A DNA stretch of 35,845 nt from Anaerolineae bacterium. Its GTDB lineage: Bacteria; Chloroflexota; Anaerolineae; JACIWR01. The notes under the pieces are model-generated. The model was not told where the DNA came from and did not search any database. It saw only the letters and a list, made by a program, of their open reading frames with translations. The stretch spans positions 1 to 35,845 of the forward strand of contig JAGGZG010000298.1 of NCBI GenBank assembly GCA_021162125.1, read 5' to 3'. Below, piece by piece: positions 6,993-14,983 of the stretch (positions within the stretch are counted from its first letter, which is position 1; each line of letters starts with the position of its first letter). A program made the position numbers and the translations under genes.

Positions 6993-8462
6993 ATGACTAC
7001 CCGTAAATGGATGACGATCGTGGCTTTGTTGGCTCTGGTCTCGATGCTGCTACCTGCCTGTGCCACTCCGACGCCAGAAGTCGTCAAGGAGACGGTGGTT
7101 GTTAAAGAGACCGTCCCGGTAACAGTTAAAGAGACAGTAGTCGTCAAGGAAACCGTCGCGGTGCCGACAGGCGGTGAACTGGTCCACCTCGTCGCCCGCT
7201 GCAAGGCCGCCCCGCCCCACGAGGAAGGACGCTGCAACAACCTGCTGGCTGCGGTAGGTGCTGCCAACGCTGCGTTGGCCGAGAAGGGTGACAATCGCCG
7301 CATCGAACTGGAGATCATCCAGGACAACGCGGACTGGGGCGACTACAAGACCGAGTTCGAGCTCGCCTCTGATGCCGGCGAAGCGCCGGACATCATCTGC
7401 TCCGGCCACGAGCACATCGGCGACTGGGCCCCGGCCGGGTACATTACCGACGTCACCGACATGATTGGTGACTATCCCGAATTCGACGATGTGATTGACT
7501 CGTTGTGGAATGCGACCAAGTGGAACGGCAAGATGTGGGGTGTCCCGCAGGACGCCGAGGCCCGCCCGATGTACTTCAACAAGACGAAGCTGAAGGAGCT
7601 GGGCTGGAGCGACGAGGAGATCGCCAGTCTGCCGGATCGCGTCGCCAAGGGCGAGTTCACCTGGGAGGATATGCTCGATACCGCCGAAGCGGCCGTCAAG
7701 GCTGGCGTCGTTGCCGAGGGCAATGGCTGGTGGCATCGTCCCAAGAATGGCCCCGACTTCCTGTACTACTACTACGCCGCTGGTGGCCAGATCCAGGACG
7801 AAGGAGATGCGCTGATCTTCGAGAAGGACGCGGCTCTGAAGGTTTACAAGCTGCTGTACTCGGCTACCCAGGAGCGCGGCATCCTTTCACCTACCCGCCT
7901 GGATGGCGACTGGACGAGCTGGCACACCGGCTGGACGAACGGTGACGTGCTCTTCCTGTTCGGCGGTTCGTGGAACTGGGCCGAGTGGTTCAGCAACTAC
8001 GTCGCCGACCGTGGTGGAGAGGACTACTTGTGGGAGCACTTCGGCTTCTCCGCGATTCCAGCTCTTAAAGAGGGCAAAGACACGCCCATCACCCTGACCC
8101 ACCCGCTGGTGTACATGGTCAGCTCGCAGTGCGAATATCCCGACCTGGCGCTGCTGTTGATCTCCAAGGCGACCACGCCTCAACTCAACACCGACTACGC
8201 CATCGCCAGTGGGCACCTGGGCATCCTGAAGTCCCAGGCAGATTACCCGCCCTACACCAGTAACAAGTTCCTGAGCCAAGTTCTCCCCTTGCTGAAGTTC
8301 ACCACCTTCCTGCCCAACAGCCCCTACTGGAGCGCCTGGTCAGAAGCCTACTACCTCGGCATCCAGTCCGTGGAGTCCGGCGATCTGAAGCCCGAAGAGG
8401 CTCTCGATGTGGTGGTTGAGCAGCTCCAAAACGAGCTTGGTGAGCACGTAGTGATTCGCTAA
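6993..8462 (+). CDS. Lipoprotein sugar-binding protein of ABC importer
   Basis: A 489-residue family-1 extracellular solute-binding protein. The start is ATG 6993 because AGGAGGAAAG sits right before it. Residues 1-23 form a lipoprotein signal ending in the lipobox LLPAC, with C23 to be lipidated and anchored outside the membrane. A linker follows (about residues 24-60) in which Lys-Glu-Thr-Val occurs four times, a style common in Chloroflexota binding proteins. The mature domain has the pattern of sugar-binding proteins, including an early DAGEAPDIICSGHEH segment, a GVPQDAEARPMYFNKTKLKELG stretch and an aromatic-rich body. Its two permeases and ATPase follow. The ligand cannot be read from the sequence. 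Confidence 0.92.
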   Translation: MTTRKWMTIVALLALVSMLLPACATPTPEVVKETVVVKETVPVTVKETVVVKETVAVPTGGELVHLVARCKAAPPHEEGRCNNLLAAVGAANAALAEKGDNRRIELEIIQDNADWGDYKTEFELASDAGEAPDIICSGHEHIGDWAPAGYITDVTDMIGDYPEFDDVIDSLWNATKWNGKMWGVPQDAEARPMYFNKTKLKELGWSDEEIASLPDRVAKGEFTWEDMLDTAEAAVKAGVVAEGNGWWHRPKNGPDFLYYYYAAGGQIQDEGDALIFEKDAALKVYKLLYSATQERGILSPTRLDGDWTSWHTGWTNGDVLFLFGGSWNWAEWFSNYVADRGGEDYLWEHFGFSAIPALKEGKDTPITLTHPLVYMVSSQCEYPDLALLLISKATTPQLNTDYAIASGHLGILKSQADYPPYTSNKFLSQVLPLLKFTTFLPNSPYWSAWSEAYYLGIQSVESGDLKPEEALDVVVEQLQNELGEHVVIR

Positions 8463-8472
8463 TAGCGGTGAA

Positions 8473-8512
8473 AGGCAGGTTGGAGAGGGGGAAGTCCCCC
8501 TCTCCCCTGCCT
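8473..8512 (+). terminator. Long stem-loop between binding protein and permease genes
   Basis: GGAGAGGGGGA and TCCCCCTCTCC (8482-8505) pair perfectly over 11 bases with an AG loop. AGGCAGG/CCTGCCT extend the stem outward past a two-base bulge. It lies just after the binding-protein stop and has no T-tract. Such structures typically stabilise the binding-protein message or weaken read-through, keeping permeases at lower levels. A TCTATG triplicate follows at about 8518-8535. Confidence 0.6.
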
Positions 8513-8696
8513 CATCGTCTATGTCTATGTCTATCGGGCAGAGATTTATCGAGGATAGACCTGTTCTTGTTTATTACCAGGTGGTCTCCCTGTAATTGTG
8601 TTCCTGTGATTGTGTTGATGAGAAAGCGAGCTTCCTCCAGCCCTATCAATGCAAAACATGAGGAGACCGCCTATCACCAGGGAAGGAGACAACCCA

Positions 8697-9674
8697 ATGG
8701 CTGAGACTATTGCTGGCGACGAAGCAGTGGCGGGCCAGGGGCAGATCTCGCGCTGGGCGCAAATCAGGGCGACGCTGGGTGCCTGGGGATTCATGAGCCC
8801 GGCTGCGGTGCTGGTGACGGTGTTCTTCTTCATCCCCGTGATCATCCTTTTCGTCATCAGTCTAACCGATCTGTCCAGCTCCAACTTTAGCGACCCCTTA
8901 ACCTTCATTGGCCTGGATAACTACGCCAAGTTGTTCAGAGACAGATTCTTCCCCAAGATCCTGGGCAATACCATTCGCTACGTCGTCCTCACTCTGGGCT
9001 TCTTTAACGTGGGGCTGGCGCTGGTATTGGCCTTGCTGACCACCCACATTAACCGTCGAGCGGGCTTTTTCTTCCGTTTGGTGTGGTTGTTACCACGCAT
9101 CACTCCCTCGGTGGTTTATGTCCTGATGTGGCGACGTATCGCCCATCAACCCCCGTTTGGTATTCTCAACCAGTTGCTGGCCCCGTTTGGTGTCGCGCCT
9201 CGCTACTGGCTCGTTAAACAACCGTGGCTCTTCGTCATCCTGGTAAACGGCTTCGTCGGGGCTTCATTCGGGATGATCATTTTCACCTCGGCCATCGAGG
9301 CCATTCCCAGGGATTACATCATAGCCGCCAAGGTGGACGGTGCTTCGACGTGGCAAATCATCCGTGACATTACACTGCCGATGATCAAATGGCCACTGCT
9401 GTTCGTGACCACCTATCAGACCCTCTCGTTGCTCACATCTTTTCAGTACATCTTGCTGTTGACCGAAGGCGGGCCCGGCTTGTATACTACCGAAGTGTGG
9501 GCGCTTACTGCCTACAAGCGTGCTCTGAAAACCTACTTTGGTCATAACCAGTGGGGCTACGGCGCAGCATGGGGGTTTATCCTGGTGATCATTGGCATTG
9601 CCCTGTCAGTCATTTACCTGCGCGTGTTCCGTTTTAATGAATTGGTGCAAGAGCCCAAGATTGACGTGTTGTAG
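8697..9674 (+). CDS. ABC sugar permease, MalF/UgpA type
   Basis: A 325-residue inner-membrane subunit of the importer. About six hydrophobic segments are visible, starting near residue 33. The cytoplasmic EAA loop that docks on the ATPase is EAIPRDYIIAAKVDGAS and onward (about 201-227), with the conserved Ala...Asp-Gly-Ala. The frame is open from 8649, but ATG 8697 has GGAAGGAGAC eight bases ahead and is preferred. The partner permease starts 12 bases after its stop. Confidence 0.93.
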   Translation: MAETIAGDEAVAGQGQISRWAQIRATLGAWGFMSPAAVLVTVFFFIPVIILFVISLTDLSSSNFSDPLTFIGLDNYAKLFRDRFFPKILGNTIRYVVLTLGFFNVGLALVLALLTTHINRRAGFFFRLVWLLPRITPSVVYVLMWRRIAHQPPFGILNQLLAPFGVAPRYWLVKQPWLFVILVNGFVGASFGMIIFTSAIEAIPRDYIIAAKVDGASTWQIIRDITLPMIKWPLLFVTTYQTLSLLTSFQYILLLTEGGPGLYTTEVWALTAYKRALKTYFGHNQWGYGAAWGFILVIIGIALSVIYLRVFRFNELVQEPKIDVL

Positions 9675-9686
9675 GAGGAACCCCAC

Positions 9687-10586
9687 ATGGCTACGACAAC
9701 CCGTGATATCGGTCCGTTGTATAATCTCAGGCGCTTTCTGGGCCGGTCCCTCCCTTACGTTCTGCTCATCATCAGCATCCTGCCCATCGTGATCGGTTAT
9801 GCCTGGCTGATCATCGCCACCTTTTCGTATCGCACCGAGGGCTTGTTTCCCATAGACGCTAATGGTAACATCGGCGGCTGGACGTTGCGGAACTGGGCTT
9901 TCCTGCGCGACCCCAAGATCTGGCACGTGACTCTGAACTCGCTGGGCATTGCCCTGGGTATGGTCGTCGGCGTCGGATTTGTCTCGTCGCTGGCCGCCTA
10001 CGCGCTGTCGCGCATGAACTTCGCTGGCCGCAAAGCGTTCCTCTCCCTGACGCTTATCCTGCACGCTTTCCCCAGTGTCACCTTGCTCATCGCCATCTTC
10101 TTCGTCCTGAACTTCATCTCGGGCATTCCCGTGCTTGGCCCGAGGTTCGGCTACAACACTGTTGGCGGTGTGGCCCTGGTGATGGTCAGTCTGGAGCTGC
10201 CGCTTGGTGTGTGGCTGATGAAGGGCTTCTTCGACAACATTTCCTGGGACATGGAGCGAGCTGCGCTCATTGATGGCGCTTCGCGCTTCCGCGTGTGGTG
10301 GGAGATCATCCTGCCCCAGATCAAGCCGGGACTGGCGGCGCTGGCCATTTTCAACTTTCTATCCGGCTGGTCGGCATTCTTGATACCGTTCACTTTCACC
10401 GTCGGCACGAAGGTGGCCAACCTGCCGGTCTACCTGCGGCAGTTGATAAGCGACACCGCGCCGACTAACTGGAATCAAATCGCCGCCGTGGGCTTATTCC
10501 AGCTTATCCCGGTGATGATCTTTTTCATCTTCACCCAGGAGATGCTGCTCAATATCTACTCTGGTGGGGCCAAGGGTGGTGTCTGA
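9687..10586 (+). CDS. ABC sugar permease, MalG/UgpE type
   Basis: A 299-residue second membrane subunit of the importer, pairing with the 8697 product. Several hydrophobic helices are clear, and the EAA loop is around 183-210 (DMERAALIDGASRFRVWWEI). The ATG at 9687 follows TAGGAGGAACCCC. It is the expected companion of the MalF-type subunit and lies directly upstream of the ATPase gene, giving a complete transporter. Confidence 0.93.
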   Translation: MATTTRDIGPLYNLRRFLGRSLPYVLLIISILPIVIGYAWLIIATFSYRTEGLFPIDANGNIGGWTLRNWAFLRDPKIWHVTLNSLGIALGMVVGVGFVSSLAAYALSRMNFAGRKAFLSLTLILHAFPSVTLLIAIFFVLNFISGIPVLGPRFGYNTVGGVALVMVSLELPLGVWLMKGFFDNISWDMERAALIDGASRFRVWWEIILPQIKPGLAALAIFNFLSGWSAFLIPFTFTVGTKVANLPVYLRQLISDTAPTNWNQIAAVGLFQLIPVMIFFIFTQEMLLNIYSGGAKGGV

Positions 10587-10634
10587 TCACCCGGTCTCTG
10601 CCCTGCCTAGACTCATTAAGTTGAGGAGAGAATT

Positions 10635-11711
10635 ATGCGAGTAAAGCTTGAGAATCTCACTAAGCGCTGGGGCAATGTGGTGGGAGCCGACCACATCAAT
10701 CTGGAGGTTGGGGATGGTGAGTTTGTCGCTTTCCTGGGACCCTCTGGATGTGGGAAAACCACCACACTGCTGATGATAGCGGGCATTTACAAACCTACGG
10801 AAGGCATCATTAAGTTCGACGGGCAGATAGTGAACCATCTTGCGCCCAAGGACCGCAACATCGGCATGGTTTTTCAGAGTTACGCCCTCTACCCCCACAT
10901 GACCGTCTTTCAGAACATCAGCTATCCGCTCAAGCTTAAGAAGGTCCCGAAAGAGGAGATGCAGAAGCACGCGCAACGGGTGGCTGATATGATGGGCATC
11001 GGGCACCTGATGGACCGCAAGCCAGCACAGCTTTCTGGCGGCCAGCAGCAGCGCGTGGCTCTGGGGCGGGCGCTGGTCAAGGAGCCCGACTTGCTCCTGT
11101 TCGACGAGCCGCTCTCTAACCTGGACGCTCGTCTGCGCCTGACGATGCGCAGTGAAATCAAACGCTTGCAGATGGAACTGGGCATAACCTCCATCTACGT
11201 CACCCACGACCAGGTGGAAGCCATGACCATGGCTAACCGCATTGCCGTCATGAAGGATGGCCGCTTGCAAGCCTATGCTACTCCCGATGAACTGTACGAC
11301 CGGCCACGCACACTCTTTATTGCCGGCTTTGTGGGTAACCCGCCGATGAATTTCCTGGAGGTGGAGGTTGTCCGCGAAAATGGCGATTACCACGCCCGCC
11401 GGGAGGGGTTCGACGTGGTAGTGCCTGCTGACCGGGGCGTGAAGGCCGCCGGGCAAGGTACAATCATCATGGGCATCCGTCCCGAGGACATAACCCTCGG
11501 TGATGAGGGCATCGTCGGCGAGGTCTACGTCGTTGAGCCGCTGGGTCGCGATGATCTGGTGGACGTGCGCATCGGCAAGGCCGACATCCACGTGCTGGCC
11601 GATCCAGAGAAGGGACTCAAGGTCGGCGATATGGTGCGGCTGAATTTCGACACCCACAAGATACAGTTCTTCGATCCACAGACGGAGCAATCGCTGCTCT
11701 GGACAGATTAA
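10635..11711 (+). CDS. ABC sugar importer ATPase, UgpC/MsmX/MalK type
   Basis: A 358-residue ATPase that powers the importer from the cytoplasmic side. It has Walker A GPSGCGKT (35-42), a Q-loop at VFQSYAL (about 79-85), the signature LSGGQQQR (133-140), Walker B LLLFDEP (153-159) and the switch histidine H191. The C-terminal 120 residues form the MalK-type OB/TOBE regulatory domain. ATG 10635 has GAGGAGAG ahead. Presence of a dedicated ATPase means the importer need not share a general MsmX-like protein. Confidence 0.95.
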   Translation: MRVKLENLTKRWGNVVGADHINLEVGDGEFVAFLGPSGCGKTTTLLMIAGIYKPTEGIIKFDGQIVNHLAPKDRNIGMVFQSYALYPHMTVFQNISYPLKLKKVPKEEMQKHAQRVADMMGIGHLMDRKPAQLSGGQQQRVALGRALVKEPDLLLFDEPLSNLDARLRLTMRSEIKRLQMELGITSIYVTHDQVEAMTMANRIAVMKDGRLQAYATPDELYDRPRTLFIAGFVGNPPMNFLEVEVVRENGDYHARREGFDVVVPADRGVKAAGQGTIIMGIRPEDITLGDEGIVGEVYVVEPLGRDDLVDVRIGKADIHVLADPEKGLKVGDMVRLNFDTHKIQFFDPQTEQSLLWTD

Positions 11712-11713
11712 AA

Positions 11714-11745
11714 CGTGAAACGTAAATCGCCCCTTACGTTTTACG
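11714..11745. repeat. Palindrome of the CGTGAAACGT/ACGTTTTACG type
   Basis: CGTGAAACGTAA (11714-11725) pairs with TTACGTTTTACG (11734-11745) through 12 base pairs with one G-T wobble and an 8-base loop. It starts two bases after the ATPase stop. The same two 10-mers recur at 12826-12835 and 12875-12884, on the other side of the next gene. Confidence 0.65.
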
Positions 11746-11772
11746 CATTTACACTTTACGCGCTACAAGCCT

Positions 11773-12816
11773 ATGAACAGTAAAGAGCGGGTGTTGGCCG
11801 CCATCAATCACACTGAGCCGGATCGGGTGCCGGTGGACCTGTGGGCGCTGCCACCGGTTACGGACCGCCTTCGCGATCACTTCGGTGTGGGAGACGACGA
11901 GGCCGTTTGGCAGACCCTGGGCGTTGACTTACGCTCTGTCTGGCCGGATTACGTTGGGCCACGGCTGCCTACTTTCGACGACGGCAGTTGGGTAGACTGG
12001 TGGGGCATCCGCAAGCGGATGGTGGGTCCCTTCGAGGAGATCATCGAACCACCGCTGGCGGATGCTCAAACCATTGCCGACGTAGAGGCTCACCCCTGGC
12101 CCGACCCCGACTGGTTCGACTACGATGGCTTGCGCCCGACCTGCGAAGCGTTGAGCGAGTACGCTCTGGTCATCCGCGACCCGGGCCCCAATGCCACCTG
12201 CGTCCTGCGCCTGGCTATGTTTTTGCGCGGCATGGAGCGATTCATGATGGACCTGGCGATGAATCCCGACCTGGCGCGGGCCATCATCGCCAGGGTAGAG
12301 GGGTTCTACCTGGAGTTTGACCGCCGCATCTTCGAAGCTGTGGGTGATCTCACGGACATCTACTTCATAGCGGACGACGTGGGATTGCAGAATGGGCTGA
12401 TGATCAGTCCTGGAATGTTCCGCAAGTTCATCAAGCCCAGCTTACGGCGTTTCATCGCCCAGGCCAAAGAGTATGGGCAGAAGGTCATGTACCATACCTG
12501 TGGTGCAGTCCGCCCGCTGATCCCGGACTTCATCGAGATGGGCGTGGACATCCTCAATCCCATCCAGGTGTCGGCCAGGGGCATGGAGCCTGCCGGGCTG
12601 AAGCAGGACTTCGGCGATGCGCTATGTTTCCACGGCGCGCTGGACATTCAAGCCGTTCTATCGCAAGGCACTCCCGATCAGGTGCGCGCCGAGGCCGCAC
12701 GGCTGTGCCAGGTTTTAGGAGAGGGGGGTGGGTTCATCCTGGCTCCTACCAACAACGTCATGCCCGAAACGCCGGTTGAAAACATCCTGGCGCTGTATGA
12801 AGTGCTTCAAGCGTGA
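11773..12816 (+). CDS. URO-D-fold methyltransferase-like protein
   Basis: A 347-residue protein of the uroporphyrinogen decarboxylase superfamily. It lacks the HemE RQAGR loop. It has H241-T-C243 (in YHTCGAV) followed by C285 (in DALCFHG), matching the His-x-Cys...Cys zinc pattern of corrinoid-dependent MtaA/MtbA-like methyltransferases. MELNP-like features are replaced by VDILNPIQVSA. Many such proteins sit beside sugar or inositol-type ABC importers in Chloroflexota and have unknown substrates, so demethylation of an imported compound is a guess. No corrinoid protein gene is in the window. ATG 11773 has a poor ribosome-binding site, probably because a repeat occupies the leader. Confidence 0.8.
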   Translation: MNSKERVLAAINHTEPDRVPVDLWALPPVTDRLRDHFGVGDDEAVWQTLGVDLRSVWPDYVGPRLPTFDDGSWVDWWGIRKRMVGPFEEIIEPPLADAQTIADVEAHPWPDPDWFDYDGLRPTCEALSEYALVIRDPGPNATCVLRLAMFLRGMERFMMDLAMNPDLARAIIARVEGFYLEFDRRIFEAVGDLTDIYFIADDVGLQNGLMISPGMFRKFIKPSLRRFIAQAKEYGQKVMYHTCGAVRPLIPDFIEMGVDILNPIQVSARGMEPAGLKQDFGDALCFHGALDIQAVLSQGTPDQVRAEAARLCQVLGEGGGFILAPTNNVMPETPVENILALYEVLQA

Positions 12817-12822
12817 AATGTG

Positions 12823-12884
12823 ATGCGTGAAACGTGACCCGGATGCCATGCTGACTCTTCACGCATTATGTCTCACGTTTTACG
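12823..12884. repeat. Second copy of the CGTGAAACGT/ACGTTTTACG repeat
   Basis: ATGCGTGAA (12823-12831) pairs with TTCACGCAT (12858-12866). CGTGAAACGT (12826-12835) and ACGTTTTACG (12875-12884) are identical to the 10-mers at 11714 and 11736. The element fills almost all of the gap between the URO-D-fold gene and the kinase gene. Confidence 0.6.
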
Positions 12885-12905
12885 TTTTTGGAGGTCAATA
12901 ACGCA

Positions 12906-13838
12906 GTGTACAACGTTGACATCATGATGATCGGCCATTTTGCCAAAGACAGGCTGGTAGTGGACGGCACAAGCGAGGTTGCCTCGGGCGGTGCGGTCTA
13001 CTATGGCAGCGTTGCCTTGCGGCGCATCGGCGTCCGCGTGGCCGTCGTCACCCGCCTGCATCCTGACGATTTTCCGTTGTTGGATGAACTGAAGCAAGAG
13101 GGCGTTCGGGTCTTTGCCACAGCCGCGCCGGAGACCTCGGGCATCGAGAATATCTACAGGTCGGCCGATATGGAGCGCCGCATTTGTAAGCTGCTGGGCT
13201 TTGCCGGCCCCTTCCGGCGAGAGGAAATCCCTGACCTATCGGCTCAGGTATATCTGATAGCACCCATCATCGCCGGTGAAGTGGATTTGCCCCTGCTCAA
13301 GTCGCTGGCCGCTCGTGGCCCGGTGGGCCTGGACGTACAGGGCTTCGTCCGCGTCCGTGAGAATAAGCACCTGGTCTTTCGCCAGTGGCCCGAGATGGCC
13401 GAGGGCCTGGCGCACGTGACCTATCTAAAGATAGACCGCGCCGAGGCAGAACTCCTCACTGGCCAGGCCGATCTGCGAGTCGCCGCCCGTCAACTGTCTG
13501 CCTACGGCCCCCGTGAAGTAGTCGTCACCCAATCGTCGGGCGTCACCGTTTACGCCGATGGGCGGATATACGAAGCGCCCTTCACCCCCCGGTCGCTGGC
13601 CGGGCGCACAGGCCGGGGGGATACCTGTTTCGCTACCTACGTGGGCAAGCGCCTGAGCGCGTCCGCCGAGGAGGCTTGCCGCTTCGCGGCGGCGATCACC
13701 ACCCTGAAACAGGAGCAACCCGGCCCCTGGCGCGGCACCCTGGACGACGTGACAGCGGTGCTGGCGTACAGCCGATCAAATTCCAATGAACCAAAGCCCA
13801 AACTCCGAACCCCAAATCCCAAGTCAGCCCAACATTGA
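12906..13838 (+). CDS. PfkB-family carbohydrate kinase
   Basis: A 310-residue ribokinase-fold sugar kinase from GTG 12906. It has the N-terminal IGHFAKD strand, SGGAVYYGSVALRRIG (substrate region, about 27-42) and the second PfkB signature GRTGRGDTCF (233-242). D239 in that signature is the expected catalytic base, and Arg replaces the usual middle residue of G-A-G-D. GTG 12906 is chosen because GGAGG lies eleven bases ahead. A TTG at 12888 is also in frame but overlaps that site. It probably phosphorylates the product of the imported sugar, identity unknown. The last 20 residues (rich in Pro, Lys, Asn) come from a repeat-like C-rich stretch and look like an added tail. Confidence 0.85.
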   Translation: MYNVDIMMIGHFAKDRLVVDGTSEVASGGAVYYGSVALRRIGVRVAVVTRLHPDDFPLLDELKQEGVRVFATAAPETSGIENIYRSADMERRICKLLGFAGPFRREEIPDLSAQVYLIAPIIAGEVDLPLLKSLAARGPVGLDVQGFVRVRENKHLVFRQWPEMAEGLAHVTYLKIDRAEAELLTGQADLRVAARQLSAYGPREVVVTQSSGVTVYADGRIYEAPFTPRSLAGRTGRGDTCFATYVGKRLSASAEEACRFAAAITTLKQEQPGPWRGTLDDVTAVLAYSRSNSNEPKPKLRTPNPKSAQH

Positions 13839-14925
13839 CCCGAAAGCGTCATCAATCGGGCCCTTGAAGGCTATCATAGCCTTGAGCCTGGCGATCTTGG
13901 TGACGCTGGCGTTTAGCGGCTGCACGTCGTCCACGCCGACGGCTGCTCCCTCCCTTTCATCCTCCCTCATCGGGGGAGATGAAAGGGGGGCTTCTCACGA
14001 GGACTTGGCCCGCTACTACGCCCCCGTTATTAACCAGGGTGTTGCTTCGAACCAGGATTTCATCACCGCTGTGGATTTCGACGGCGACTGGATCGGCAAC
14101 AACAACTGGGAGAACCAGCCCACGGGTGACCTCTCGGCCTACGTCTACTATTCGGTGGTGGAGACGGAGACCCACTGGTTTCTCTTCTACGCCCTGTTCC
14201 ATCCCCGCGACTACACCAGAGACCCATGCGAACAGTCCGACGGCTGCCACGAGAACGACATGGAATCCATTCAGGTGGTCGTCGCCAAGAACGACATGCC
14301 GTTTGGTCGTTTGCAGGCCGTGGAGACACTGGCCCACAGTCACATTTACCTCTACACCGCGGACCGGTCGGTGAGCGGGAACTTCCTCAAGGTCAAAGGC
14401 TCGGTTCGGCTGGAGGAGAGCCACCCCGTTGTCTACGTGGAGACGTATGGTCACGGCATCTACGCCCAGCGCAAGATTCTCGTGCCCTACCGCGTTGTCT
14501 ACCGCGTGGGAGAGCGGGCCGAGGTGCCGGAGAGTCTCCAGGACAAGGACATATCGTACCAACTCGTCTCCATCTACGACACCCTCTGGGTGCGCCGGGA
14601 TGAAATCGGCGAAGGACGGGCTTTCGATCAACCCTTCGACTACCAGGGGCACGTTCTGCCGGCGGCCATTGACGGTGACGATTACGGCGAGGACAAGGCC
14701 AACACTCCCTGGGGCTACAACCAGGAGACAGGCGACACCCTCTCTCGCGGCGACTGGTTCCTCGACCCGGCCAGAGCGCTGGCTTTCCACGCTCGCTTCG
14801 ACGGCGATTTTTCCCTGAAGTACGTCTACAATCCCTATCTGGCCGATCTCGGCCTGGGGGATGGCGCGACAATTCTGCGCCACCTCGCCCTGGAGGTGAA
14901 ATGCGCCCCTGGGATGCCACGTTGA
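13786..14925 (+). CDS. Lipoprotein of unknown function
   Basis: Up to 379 residues. A hydrophobic stretch (about 29-43) ends in LAFSGC, a lipobox with C46, so the protein should be lipidated and face outside. An alternative TTG at 13864 would give a compact signal beginning MKAIIALSLAIL and would avoid the 53-base overlap with the kinase gene. Neither start has a strong ribosome-binding site. After a linker formed by a palindrome, the mature part shows YYAPVINQGV, an acidic-aromatic HWFLFYALFHPRDY stretch, a GCHENDMESIQVVV segment and a HSHIYLY segment. This pattern recalls Vps62/NPP1-type beta domains, where a His-Glu-x-Asp stretch binds metal, but that is only a resemblance. Confidence 0.7.
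   Translation: MNQSPNSEPQIPSQPNIDPKASSIGPLKAIIALSLAILVTLAFSGCTSSTPTAAPSLSSSLIGGDERGASHEDLARYYAPVINQGVASNQDFITAVDFDGDWIGNNNWENQPTGDLSAYVYYSVVETETHWFLFYALFHPRDYTRDPCEQSDGCHENDMESIQVVVAKNDMPFGRLQAVETLAHSHIYLYTADRSVSGNFLKVKGSVRLEESHPVVYVETYGHGIYAQRKILVPYRVVYRVGERAEVPESLQDKDISYQLVSIYDTLWVRRDEIGEGRAFDQPFDYQGHVLPAAIDGDDYGEDKANTPWGYNQETGDTLSRGDWFLDPARALAFHARFDGDFSLKYVYNPYLADLGLGDGATILRHLALEVKCAPGMPR
13952..13987. repeat. Palindrome inserted in the lipoprotein coding frame
   Basis: CCCTTTCATC (13952-13961) pairs perfectly with GATGAAAGGG (13978-13987). TCCC/GGGA extend it inward past one bulged base. It encodes the low-complexity linker just after the lipobox, in frame. The 13 bases GGGGGCTTCTCAC at its right edge (13986-13998) also occur at 5248-5260. 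Confidence 0.6.
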
Positions 14926-14950
14926 CGCCGACGGCAGATCGAAGTATAAT
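14922..14950 (+). promoter_or_regulatory. Near-consensus promoter of the MBL operon
   Basis: TTGACG (14922-14927) and TATAAT (14945-14950) have a 17-base spacer, with a predicted start near 14957. The -35 overlaps the stop codon of the lipoprotein gene. The first MBL gene begins about 27 bases after the predicted start, so this promoter can drive the unit from 14984 to 18689. Confidence 0.75.
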
Positions 14951-14983
14951 GGGGACGGAGACTGCCCAGGAGGAGCAAAGCAA

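Noticed and set aside
10587..11690. 367-codon minus-strand frame opposite the ABC ATPase
   Set aside because: Shadow of a gene with every ATPase motif intact; no family features or start signals of its own.
2589..12816. HemE (uroporphyrinogen decarboxylase) annotation for the two URO-D-fold genes
   Set aside because: Both lack the N-terminal RQAGR-type loop, and no other haem synthesis gene is nearby.
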